Shown here: positions 48,901-57,984 of the stretch, in pieces
Position numbering within the stretch: position 1 is the first letter of the stretch
Layout of the letters: each line of letters begins with the position of its first letter
DNA from: Gonatopus flavifemur
Lineage: Eukaryota; Arthropoda; Insecta; Hymenoptera; Dryinidae
Assembly (NCBI GenBank): GCA_018340375.1
Contig: JAFFJZ010000001.1
Location: 59,512,001 to 59,576,000 of the forward strand
Length of the DNA stretch: 64,000 nt
Reading direction: 5' to 3'
Program-made: the position numbers and the translations under genes
The notes under the pieces: model-generated
The model's input: the letters and a program-made list of their open reading frames with translations, nothing else
Told to the model about the DNA's origin: nothing
The model's database searches: none

Positions 48901-51900
48901 GTGGAAAAAGATATTTTTGTCCGATGGTAAACTTTTGGAATCTGAAAATTAGTTGGAAAATTATTTCTACTATCTTACGTTGTGTTCTCATTTTCAATTT
49001 TCGTCACATTTCTTTTCAACACTCTAACGTGCAAAGCAAGAATACCGTAAGTCCCATTTCTGAGGAAAATGAATTTCTCATATCATTTTAATCGTTAAAA
49101 AATTCTGTATGCTACACTGGAAAAAAAATTTCTTCCAACCAAATAAATAATTTATTCATCCTCTCTCCATAAAATATTTCTCAGGATTAATGAAATATTC
49201 AATCGAATCGAATAATGGAACGCTTGCCGCAAATAAGTAGGTCTTCTGAATAAATAATTCCTTCGCCACAAGTAATCAGTTTGTGCATCTAATTGAAAAT
49301 TTAATTTTTACAAATAAATATTTTATGGAGGGAGGACAAATAAATACTTTTTCCAGTGTACTGTGTTTTTTAATTTGCAAGAAAACTTACTACTTTTCTA
49401 ATAACAGCGATTCGAAGTACGAAGAAATTAATGAAATTTGAAACATTTATAGAACAAACCATACAAGGAGAAAAATTTGTAGCAGAAATCCCTACAATAA
49501 TAGCAGTTTTGGGACACATGAGCTTTTATGTACATTTCTCCTTTAATTTGTGGTAATTTTTTGAAAACTTGTAGTATTATGTGCCAGATGCAAAGTTATC
49601 TTCACTAAAATAAGGTATGAATTGCCATAATTAGAGGAAAAATGCACATAAATGCTCATGTATCCCAAAACTGCCATTATTATGGGAAACCATGTTAAGA
49701 ATTTTCCTACTATCATCAACGTTTCCCTACAATCATAATAATTACTATCATCAACAATTTATGTTCTTGTTACGAGGAATTTATTCCTCCGAAAATATTT
49801 ATTCTTGTTACAAGGAAATTTTTCTGCAACCAAGCATAGATTTCTTGAATTGAGAAAATATTTTTTTGATTCAAGAAAATTTCTCCCGACTCCACAACAT
49901 ATCAGCTACAATCAAGACAATATGTTCTTGAGAATATTCAAGAATGTATTTTCTTAGTATTATTAGTAATTATTTCTCTCAGTGTAGTCTATAGACTTCA
50001 ATCGCGAAAACCATTTATATGGTATAATATCTGGGAAAAATGATTTGTTTTATTGATTTTGAAAGAAAACAGTTTTTCTTGATTTTCTCGAATTCAAGTC
50101 AAATGCATTCACGGTCTTCTTGCTTTAGACGGCAGCACTTTACATAATTTCAGAGAAATTTTCTTTTGCATTCCCGAACAAAATATTCCTCACTCATATC
50201 CCGTAAAGCACAACCACCAATCCTCCACCTAGGACTTCGGTAGACTGGAGTTGGAGAATTGGTAGAGAAATAAGAGCCGTGGAAATACGGGAGAAATAAG
50301 GGAGAGTCTCCGGTGAGGCAACGGAGAGGCGACGGAGAAATGTCCGCCCCCTGTATTTTCGATATAATTCTTATTGGTGCATTTACGTAACCAAATCTGA
50401 ATGTATGAATTCACGAATTTGAGTTTTACTGAAAATACAGGGGGCGGACATTTCTCCGTCGCCTCTCCGTTGCCTCAACGGAGACTCTCCCTTATTTCTC
50501 CCTTATTTCCACGGCTCCCATTTCTCCACCAATTCTCTACCTCTGGTCCACCGAAGTCTTAGGTAGAGGATCGGTGGTTGTGCTGTACGGGATTCTGTTT
50601 CAATATTCTAATCGTGTCAAGATTTTCTTGAACCCAAGTATCGAGAAATCCCATTTCTCGCATCGGAATCAAGCTTTTCAATTTCATTCTCCCGCTCAAG
50701 AATGTGAATGTATGGAAATATTTCTACGAAGATACACATGTACTCAATTCTGTTGGAAAAACAGGATTTAGTCCAGCGCTGGCTGAAGTGAAATAGTAAT
50801 TTCTCATAAAGTCGACGTAAGTTGTTTTGGATTAGATCATTTGATAATTGAAAAAAAATTTCGATTTGGAATTTTAAAAATTCAATTTTTTGATAAATCA
50901 TTTCTACTACGGGCGTGCGGGGACCACTTTTTATTGGGTTGGGTCGGGTACCCGATTCATTCGGGTTTTCCAAATTCATTCAGGCTGCCCGAATTTAATG
51001 AAGTGGTTTGAGTTCAAAATTTTCAATTACCACTCGCAGTTTTCATTACCTTCAACCTTATAAAGATATTCAAATCACATCTATAAATCCAATTTTAATT
51101 GTAATAGAATTCCAAGACAATTTTCAATTTCAAAGTTCCTAAATTCACACAAACTGTTCGACAATCTTTTCATGCTGTTCAATACTGTATTCTGATCTTT
51201 CTCTCACTCATGATTGTCTTTGTTCACTCTGAGCATCTTTGATACTAAAATACTCTGATGCTTATCGTTGAATAACAGAGTGAAAAAGCAGCACAAGACT
51301 GATGAACAAAATCAAAAAGAAAAAGTACAAAATGAAGTGGCGATAAAACTGCTCGAACAAGTAAGGACTGAGTAAGGAATATAAGGAGGTGTCTTTAATA
51401 TTAGGGCTGGAAGGTTAATCGATTAATCGAATAAAACGATTGATAGTTGACCATTGATCGATTAATCGTTGGATTCCAGTTGATCGTTTTTTCAATGAGT
51501 CGATTAATCGATTAATCGTTGGATTCCGGTTAATATTTTTTTCCATTAATCGATTAACCGATCAATCGGTAGTTCCGATTAATGGTTTTGACAATTTATC
51601 GTTCAATTGATCAATTGGTGACCGATGAACGGTGGAAATGATTCCCTAGAATCCACGTATAACTCGATGCACCGATTAATTCACAGAACGATTGACCGAA
51701 AACACGATTAACCATATGCATTGTACGAATGTTCCTAGAATACTCGGAACAAATATTACGGAATATTCGGTCTAATTTGAATGTTCTGAGAATCTTCTGT
51801 GGATATTCACGAAGCTTGTACGCTCTTTATGAGAATATTCGATACATTACATTTTACGGATGTTGTGAGAATGTTCTCAGAATGTTCTGTGTTACTTGGA

Positions 51901-54439
51901 GAGTATTGGGGAGTTTGCGGAATGTTTCATGATATATTTATCATCAAATGTTTCATTTCCATGTCTCGATGTAATAACCACAATAAAATCTCTGTTACAA
52001 TATCAATTTCATATCAATATTATCCTTCTCTCATATTTTCAAATTCGAGTGGAGGGAGAATAACTCTTCCACATGTATAGACGACAATCTTGATCGATTT
52101 GTCGTAACGATATTGGGTGGAGAAGAAAAAGTTCGCTCACTGCTCATTTCACTGGCAGGCAGAATCAAATACTATTTGAATCACCCGAATTCAATCGGGT
52201 ACCCGGAAAACTCGGGTAATTGAAAAAACCCGACCCGATCCACCCGATAAAGTCGGGTACCCGCACCCCCCTAATCTCTACAGAAAGATATATATATATA
52301 TAAGATCACTCAATTTTCAACAAATAAAAGTCTGCTCCAAAAGAGATGATTATTTGAAATTGATGAATTATTTATAATTCAGTTTGGTTTATAACCCTCC
52401 AAAGGATTATTTTCATCCTAACGTATAATTTATAAGAAAGGTCTATCTTTTGATTTATGGAATAGGGTAAGGCGGGGTAATATGCCCCACTTAATGTTCC
52501 AACAACAATATTTTCTAGATGTCAAATATTATAGCAATGAAAATAATACCATTTGAAAGTATAATTATTAACGTGTATTTGATCAGCATCACAGCTTCAG
52601 GGTTCTCATAGCTGAGCGGTGAAATCGAAATTCCCAAAACTCTCCAAAGTGGCGTGTTACCCCCTATGCGTGGGTAAAATGCCATAAGCGTTTGGCTAAT
52701 GACTTGAATGAGAATGAATGATCGAAAATCTATGGAAATGAATAATTATAAGAAATCCTTAGAAAATATAACATAAATGTATAATATAGACACATATCGT
52801 AGAATATTGGTGTGAAAAAGTGAAATTATCAACGATTACAAAAAATATTCAAATGACATTGAAATATCACACTTGGGGGAATTTAACGTTACATTTCTGC
52901 TAAATCTGCATTGTATAATTTGTTTTAGGGGTAATTGGCACTAGTGGCATAGTGGCATATTACCAAAATTGAAAACTGGCATTTAACCCCTATACACAAA
53001 AAAAATCATGATTAGGAATTTTTCTACTCCAATAATGATATTCTTTATGGTTTGTGGAATTATAATATTTGTTAGATGGAATATTTTATCATCATTCATC
53101 TTTCAATTATAAATTAATAAACATTAACGAAAAATTCACTTTTGAGTTACAGCATAAAATTCCATGAAGACATTGTGTTTTCAACTTACGTCAATTTCTC
53201 GAATAAACAAAGACATGCAAACAAATAACTGTTGTGATATGGATGCAAGCACTAAAATGAACAAATCAACGTATTCCTAAAAAATATCCGTGTATTGAAC
53301 ATGAAATTATCGAAAAGTGGCATATTATCCGTGGTGGCATATTACCCAACCTTACCCTAAACCGTTTTCATGGTAACATTCTTCTTCACTGAGAAAAAAG
53401 ATAGTGGACTCAACTAAGCACCACAGTTGGATGCGTTTAACCACAATCCTTCGTCAAGTCAATTTAAATACCAGGTTCGTTCAATTATGCGTAGTTGAGT
53501 CAACTACGAATCTAGTTGAATCAAGCAATTATCGCAGTTGAACGTATTCAATTGTCTTGCGTAGTTGGGTCCACTGTTCCTTTTTCACAGTGTTGAAAGC
53601 GTAGATTATTCACATCGCGCATTTCTTTACATAAATTGTTTTTAAACTCAAAGAATTAGATTTTCAATATTACAAATTGAAATCTTCGTTCGAGTATTGT
53701 TGTTTTTAATTAACCCATGATGACCCAGTCCTCCCGGCTATAGGATCAAGCTGGATTTTCCTCAACACAGAAATTTTCTAGAAGGTTCTTTTACGTTCTG
53801 AGTTTTCGCATAAAATATTCGCCAGGAAATTGAGTTCGTGTGATTGTACACTTGAATATCTTTTTCAAACGTGACTCATAGCCACGCCCTTGAATTCATT
53901 CGATTTCAAAATCTAGACACATAAAATTCAGCAATACAACGCAATCAAGTTGAAGAAATATATGATTCATTCTCTTACGTGATCACATTGTGTCTGTTCG
54001 CACAAATCATCCTATCGATTTTATTTGGATACTCAATTAAATTACGTAGATAATATTGAGTTTACAATCACAGCATGTATGATGAATTTGAACGATCCAT
54101 TTATTTCAATTCATACTTCGAATGCATAGACATACGGCTTGAATGAACGTAATGATTGACACAGGTGTAGGCTAATTTCCTACTTGAAATGAGCGTGATG
54201 TGATTGAAAGAATGCCTCGTATTCATAAATATTTATTCATCCTTCCATATGAATGGAGTTGTTTTTCAGCGACTGGAACATTCATACAAAAAATCGAACG
54301 TACCCAATTCTATGTTGACAGGAAGAGAATCATATTCGTTGAACCAAGCACCTTGGTAAATGAGTTTCGAATTCCGTGAAATTATAACAATCCACACCAA
54401 TCCAATCACAATCATCCCTATAAATAATTCTTTCGCCAT
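45721..54439 (-). CDS. A4GALT-like: alpha-1,4-galactosyltransferase-like glycosyltransferase (A4GALT / insect alpha4GT family), complete, 4 exons
   Basis: Joining 54439-54304, 48941-48545, 47252-47039 and 45990-45721 gives 1017 nt, 338 residues plus stop, with no internal stop. Introns have GT-AG ends: donors GTACGT, GTGAGT, GTAAGT; acceptors CAG, TAG, CAG. Seen: residues 1-4 MAKE then a hydrophobic segment at about 5-20 (type II signal anchor, Golgi). The luminal part has NIFFHET at 55-61, RQACAVESAA at 74-83, LSDALRFL near 153-160, KYGGIYLDMDVV at 164-175 with the D-x-D motif at 171-173, YPPSKFFPI near 264-272 and HVWNKLS at 300-306. Potential N-glycosylation sites lie at N68, N103, N130 and N182. 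Family knowledge: these enzymes transfer Gal or GalNAc in alpha-1,4 linkage; the Drosophila relative acts on glycosphingolipids as an alpha-1,4-GalNAc transferase. The human enzyme is 353 residues, so this looks full length. Donor sugar and acceptor cannot be told from sequence. An upstream non-coding exon is possible. Confidence 0.93.
46353..46535 (+). repeat. Dispersed ~200-bp repeat, copy D
   Basis: gttgctgaagtttgaatcg, ataatcgcataactaaatatt, ctctcgcagtaaatttttt, attcccagttccaaggagct, aatgatgattaattagatc and gggagtttgaattt. In intron 3 of the glycosyltransferase gene. Confidence 0.6.
46560..46690. repeat. Word cluster, gacaaccttg
   Basis: tagacaaccttg-like words (acaacaccttgacatcc, ttgttacaacg, tgacaaccttgtagcaagg) recur on both strands. 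It lies in intron 3 of the glycosyltransferase gene, just after a copy of the dispersed 200-bp repeat. Confidence 0.4.
47039..47252 (-). CDS. A4GALT-like: A4GALT-like exon 3
   Basis: 214 nt: one base completing Lys178, then residues 179-249. It begins PFANMSLDFAAAESD right after the D-x-D block and continues through VTIGSSILAFSRSN, GNIWGYNGPGVITRVL and KKLCLTEN, where the family has its conserved N-G-P-G-V/l-i-T segment. The acceptor is TTTTGTAG and the donor GTAAGT starts at 47038. The frame also stays open for 12 codons past the donor, which is read as intron. Confidence 0.91.
47618..48462. repeat. Composite repeat region in intron 2
   Basis: cactgcaaaaacatgattt at 47618 and the complement of the sequence ending at 48462, cactgtaaaacatgatt, look like inverted ends. 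Inside, tgatttca words dominate to about 47960 and gggggaaaatt / attccccc words from 48240. A CCCTGGTAGAAAT / ATTTCTACTAGGG pair at 47320 and 47798 interleaves with this span, so at least one of the two pairings is wrong or the region is rearranged. Confidence 0.35.
48545..48941 (-). CDS. A4GALT-like: A4GALT-like exon 2: catalytic region with D-x-D motif
   Basis: This is the largest exon (397 nt, residues 46-178). It follows a TTTTCAG acceptor (CAG at 48944-48942) and ends in AA before GTGAGT (48544-48539). It carries the family blocks NIFFHET, RQACAVESAARWN, SHLSDALRFLSLWKYGG and YLDMDVVLM. The two Asp residues at 171 and 173 are the expected metal / nucleotide-sugar ligands. The match to the DXD sugar-binding glycosyltransferase fold is clear by eye. 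Confidence 0.94.
49115..49358. mobile_element. CACTG-ended MITE, copy 2, TA flanks
   Basis: Begins cactggaaaaaaaatttctt and ends tttttccagtg, with TA on both sides (Tc1/mariner-type target duplication). Second full copy of the family at 21189-21431. Sits in intron 1 of the glycosyltransferase gene close to the exon 2 acceptor. Confidence 0.78.
49462..49986. mobile_element. Probable inverted element, tacactgagagaaat-type ends
   Basis: The right end is atttctctcagtgta; the left end tacaaggagaaaaattt is an imperfect inverted match. The interior has paired segments gggacacatgagcttttatg and catgtatcccaaaactgcc in opposite orientation. Lies in intron 1. Left boundary uncertain. Confidence 0.4.
50198..50593. 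mobile_element. 396-bp hairpin element with 163-bp arms
   Basis: Arms 50198-50360 and 50431-50593 are the same length and nearly perfect inverted copies: atcccgtaaagcacaacc against the complement atcccgtacagcacaacc, and both containing acggagaggcgacggag and ccgccccctgtattttc. The loop is 70 bp. A transcript of intron 1 would fold into a very long stem. No coding. Confidence 0.82.
51405..51720. repeat. Word cluster, word cgattaatcg
   Basis: The palindrome cgattaatcg and variants (tcgattaatcgaa, ccattgatcgattaatcg, gattaaccgatcaatcgg) recur more than fifteen times on both strands. They could act as homeodomain-like binding sites, but position inside an element argues for repeat origin. Confidence 0.6.
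51722..51915. repeat. Word cluster, word gaatgttctgagaat
   Basis: gaatgttcctagaatactcgg, aatgttctgagaatcttc and gagaatgttctcagaatgttc recur. Directly follows the cgattaatcg cluster inside the 50904-52277 element. Confidence 0.45.
52465..53357. mobile_element. 0.9 kb MITE with gggtaaggcggggtaatatg ends and TA duplication
   Basis: Left gggtaaggcggggtaatatg; complement of the right end gggtaaggttgggtaatatg. Both sides are flanked by TA (52463-52464, 53358-53359), the Tc1/mariner signature. The interior repeats ggcatattacc and gtggcat words. No transposase frame. In intron 1 of the glycosyltransferase gene. Confidence 0.78.
53387..53592. mobile_element. 206-bp CACTG-ended MITE, agttga word interior
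   Basis: Left cactgagaaaaaagatagtg then gactcaactaagc; complement of the right end cactgtgaaaaaggaacagtg then gacccaactacgc, so about 34 bp of inverted end. The interior is agttga / tcaact words. In intron 1. Confidence 0.72.
54304..54439 (-). CDS. A4GALT-like: A4GALT-like exon 1: start codon and signal anchor
   Basis: ATG at 54439-54437 opens 45 codons plus one base. The encoded start MAKELFIGMIVIGLVW runs straight into a single hydrophobic helix, followed by a short stem containing YQGAWFNEYDSLPVN. The exon ends in G followed by the donor GTACGT at 54303-54298. That G joins AT from exon 2 to make an Asp codon (residue 46), so phase and reading frame agree across a 5.4 kb intron. Confidence 0.87.
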
Positions 54440-54744
54440 TCTCTTGACTTCAATATGATCACATTTTTCAAAGTATCACTCTTGTTCGACTTGTCTTGTT
54501 CCGTGATTACTACCTCAGTATTGAACCACTTCAGATTACCAAAAGTCTGTAAGATAAGCTCAGGACCGTTCCTGCTCAACGTATCGCCCATGCACAAACA
54601 TTTTTCACCACTTCCGTGTTTAAGCAAAGAACAATCACTCGCTATTGATCAATCAATAGATTAATAATTTTCTTATCAAGAACTTATTTCAATACATTGT
54701 TTACAAAATAAATCGTAATTGAAATCCATGAAATTTCACACAAT

Positions 54745-54838
54745 GGGAATCTTGCGATGAGACCAGTTTTGAACTGGGCACCTCAAATTCTTGCTCTTTC
54801 TTGGTCTGTGGGCTGCTTTGCTACCAAACTGTTTGTCC
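54745..54838 (-). other. tRNA-like unit upstream of the glycosyltransferase start
   Basis: The minus strand contains TAGCAAAGCAGCC (A-box-like) and, about 48 bases later, a T-arm-like CCCAGTTCAAAACTGG with four pairs flanking TTCAAAA. It lies about 300 bases upstream of the gene's ATG in the same orientation. SINE-like origin is inferred. Confidence 0.35.
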
Positions 54839-54844
54839 AACGCT

Positions 54845-56055
54845 GAATGGGGTCCTCACCTTCTACCGTCTCTGTGCAAGCGCACCTGTTGCGGCCTCAC
54901 CTGAAACGGCCCTGGACGGACACGACGCTTTGACGTTATGAAAAGTTTCGAAAAAAGATAGTGCACTTTGTTTGATGGTCTTTAAATCTTATCTCTCACA
55001 CAGTTGTACAGTATGAGTTTTGTCAGCACTTTCGGAAACGATTGAGCACAGAAAAAAAAATCGTCTCAATTCTACAGCTGTTGTTTCATATATGTATAAC
55101 AAAAACTATATTTTTCTCGTTCCAAATAAACTTTTTTTGCATTGAAAAAGGATTTCTTTGGTTTGAATCCGGATTTTAAATTTTTTTTTCAACAAAGAAC
55201 AATATTTCCTCAATTCGCAGTTCAATTTATTTATTTTTGGAAAATAGCAGAGTTCACTATTCAATGTAACAATAACACATGTTTCTAATATATTTCCAGT
55301 ACAATGAGCTATGTAATTCACTGATGATGTGATGTAAAGTATTACAAGGCGCAATGCCACGTAGTATCTTTGTGAAGCACTGTGAGTACTAACAATTTAT
55401 GTAATTTCCATCCTTGAATCAGAATTTTATGTGCCTACAAATCAAAATGCGACGTGATATAATTTATTATTTCACGTATCGGGGGCAGCCTGCTATGCTA
55501 CGCATGATAGCAAACTTTACTATTTTGTCCGTGAACATGTGAGACAACGAGTATTCAACGAAAATAATATTATTTCCGTCTATCGATAGACATGACGTAT
55601 TATTATCAACATATTGTGCAAAAAAAATGTTGAGGAAATGAAAATAAAATTGATATCAAGCAATTCCAGCTCACGTCCAATAGACTGAACGAAGAAATCG
55701 TTGTAAACTATACCTTCAGCGCGATTGGGAAATATCGCTCCAACGTATCGAATAATTAAATCATTACCCACGTAGAAATTGACAACCGGACTGACGCTGT
55801 ATCGGGTGCCATGCTCCGACCGTCGGCTCAGAGTGGAAATGTTAACGCCAATTGACTCTACCCTGTTTAAAAAATCCGATTTGGAGTTATTAACTCGTCA
55901 ATCAATTTGAATCAGATTTTTGTTCGAGAATTTTCCTATTTGATATTATTCAAATATAATCGGTTTGAATGAGATCAAATAGGAAAATCCCTGGACAAAA
56001 ATCTGATTCATACTGATTGAGCAGTTAATAGGTTTGAATCGAATTTTTGAAGTAG
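54845..56055. other. Non-coding, upstream of the glycosyltransferase gene
   Basis: Would contain the promoter and any 5' non-coding exon of the minus-strand gene. No TATA box or initiator can be picked with confidence. An inverted pair around 55880-56010 (gaatcagatttttgt and its complement acaaaaatctgattc) suggests a small foldback. Confidence 0.35.
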
Positions 56056-56059
56056 GGTA

Positions 56060-57080
56060 GTCCGATACTGATAATATCGTTGACTGATCGATTATCAGCG
56101 TTGTCCGGACATTGGTAAATCTCGGTGTCGGTTCCCATACAGGAAACCCCGATAATGTAAACACAGCCAATAATCGGCCCATGTACCATGTCGGCTACCA
56201 TTAAATGGCCAACAATGGATTCACATCATTGGCACAAGTGTGGCCCATCACTGGCTGATAAGAAAGACCAGCAATGGAAACAGCCGATAATCAGCCGATG
56301 TATGGCTATGGTAAATGGCCAACAATTGATTCCCCGTTACTGGCTGAAATATGGTCCATTACTGAGTGAAATGGATTTCAAAGTTGAATGTATTGTATTC
56401 GTAATCACCCGTGAAAAAAGTTTGTTTTTGCCTTATTTCTATTACGCTGAATAAATAATTCACATCCATCAAATACGTTTTACATATTCAAATGAATTTT
56501 TATTTATATAGATAATCAATTAATTACTTTCTCATGTAAATAACAAAAAATTTGAAGGAATGAGCAACTGAATTCAACTGATTTATCGAGAGTGCTTTTG
56601 ACTCGTGTAATTTTACATTTGAGATTGTGAAAATATCGGGCATACAAATCTATTTGAGAAAAAAAACATCCATTTCTGATCTTGTGGAAACTGGCATGAG
56701 AAATTTTCCTTAAACAAAAACAAAAAAGTGTTTTGGGTCACACTTAACTACTCATTTAAAGTAATACTGAACCAATTATTCTGGAACGCAGTCATATCAC
56801 CAATGGATATCATTATTATTATGCCCCAGTAATCTGTTATTGATGGCTGACATTCGAACATTATCCCGAAATTTCTGGTCATAAATCGGGATCATTCAGC
56901 CCCATTACTGGGCCAATCAATAATTTTATATATGGCCCATTATTCATTGCCATTACTGGACCTACGTTATCATCCAGCAATCAACCATTGATGAGCCATT
57001 AATGGGCGAAGAACGCCGTTTGTGGTCCAGTAACGTGCCATTATTGGGCCAATTGATGAATCCTGTATGGGTTACTGCCA
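56060..57080. repeat. Long word cluster, ggccaataatgg / ccattactggcc
   Basis: ggccaacaatgg, gcccatcactggctg, aatcggcccatg, gggccaatcaat and gccattattgggcc recur in two blocks (56060-56380 and 56860-57080) around an AT-rich middle that holds nothing recognisable. Small clusters of the same word lie at 8340-8480 and 8695-8850. Frames here are read-through. Confidence 0.5.
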
Positions 57081-57129
57081 TTATTTTGATACTAGTGATT
57101 GGCCTATTTCATATCGATAACATTTTTTA

Positions 57130-57325
57130 AGTAATTCATTCATAAAAGATACAAATGGGAAAGTCCAATGTTGGTGCTGTTGAATCCACTTCCGTCGGTG
57201 TTCGCGAACACCAAGAAGTTGCGCGCAGCTTTCGGATCAGTACTGGCCCAATCGTTCCACCGACTCATGTGCCGGCATTCGACAGGAATTTCTACATGGG
57301 TATATGTAATAATCGTAACACTAAT
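57130..57325. CDS. Possible exon, strand and frame undecided
   Basis: A GC-balanced segment is open in three frames. Plus strand: one frame reads NPLPSVFANTKKLRAAFG and another PIVPPTHVPAFDRNFYMG. Minus strand: RHMSRWNDWASTDPKAARNF continuing to a stop after GLSHLYLL, preceded by a possible TAG acceptor at the start of EIPVEC. I recognise none of them. The plus frame faintly recalls the NPxxY / helix 8 junction of a class A receptor but lacks the Tyr and a clear seventh helix. Confidence 0.25.
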
Positions 57326-57621
57326 TCAAGATTTTCATCAAGTACTTCGTCCCTGATACGCATCTACGCACTCGATCTACCCTCTTCCAGAGTGAATGCC
57401 TAATATTGGAAACATACGCGGCAACCTTCCAGACTTGACCCTACGACATCTGAAAGGGTTCATATATATTCATGCTTGTACAACGACGACTGCATATGTA
57501 TGGAAAGTGTCGAAGAAAGTGGAAGGACAAGGGAAAAGATCTGGACATAGAGAAGAAGGAACCCTCGATCATATGTAGGGTGAAAATGAGATGAAAAGTT
57601 TACAACCCGTGTCCGAAAAGC

Positions 57622-57978
57622 CTAGCAGAAGCACGTCACTTCAGGCAGTCGATAAAAAATGTTTCTCGTGCCGAGATAATAAAAGTGTGAATAAGCGACG
57701 AGGGTGCGAAGAAAAGATGGTAAGTGGGAGTCGGAAAAATAAGAGCCAAAGGGAGTCCGTGAATGTTTGAAATATTTTTCCTCGTCGTCCGAGCATAACT
57801 CGCGATGGGAAATCTTTATTGATTCATACCTATCGTATAAAGCATGGTTCGGGTCAATATGATATTTTCCTGTCCTCCGATGTTCTCTTATCTCCCGTCT
57901 ATGTATTGAAAATTTATCTGTGTTCACAAACTGTTGTTTGCGATATACCCATCGTCGTATTTTATGGCGTTTTTTCAT
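57622..57978 (-). CDS. Unrecognised 118-residue open frame
   Basis: Opens with ATG and starts MKKRHKIRRWVYRKQQF; basic N-terminal half, no membrane helix, no domain I recognise. It is outside any repeat cluster and is one of the longest non-repeat ATG frames in the window, but a frame this long can arise by chance in 64 kb on six frames. Confidence 0.12.
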   Translation of the reverse strand: MKKRHKIRRWVYRKQQFVNTDKFSIHRREIREHRRTGKYHIDPNHALYDRYESIKISHRELCSDDEEKYFKHSRTPFGSYFSDSHLPSFLRTLVAYSHFYYLGTRNIFYRLPEVTCFC

Positions 57979-57984
57979 ATCTTT

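Larger units (their letters stand above)
50904..52277. mobile_element. 1.37 kb element with cgggtacccg terminal words
   Basis: The left end has ctactacgggcgtgcggg, gggttgggtcgggtacccg and attcattcgggttttcc. The right end has the inverted gggtacccggaaaactcggg and aacccgacccgatccaccc, then a gcgggtacccgac complement. The interior includes two further word clusters (51405-51720 and 51722-51915). No transposase seen. Confidence 0.6.
48942..54303 (-). other. Intron 1 of the A4GALT-like gene, filled with transposable elements
   Basis: 5.36 kb between donor GTACGT and acceptor TTTTCAG. Six repeat blocks, each described separately, cover roughly two thirds of it: 49115-49358, 49462-49986, 50198-50593, 50904-52277, 52465-53357 and 53387-53592. 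The remaining 54304-proximal 700 bases (53593-54303) show no recognised feature. No coding segment of the family is missing, because the exon 1 / exon 2 codon closes exactly. Confidence 0.8.

Noticed and set aside
57155..57403. G-protein-coupled receptor C-terminal exon
   Set aside because: The NPLPSVF segment lacks the Tyr of NPxxY and no seventh helix or acceptor site precedes it; kept only as an unassigned exon candidate.
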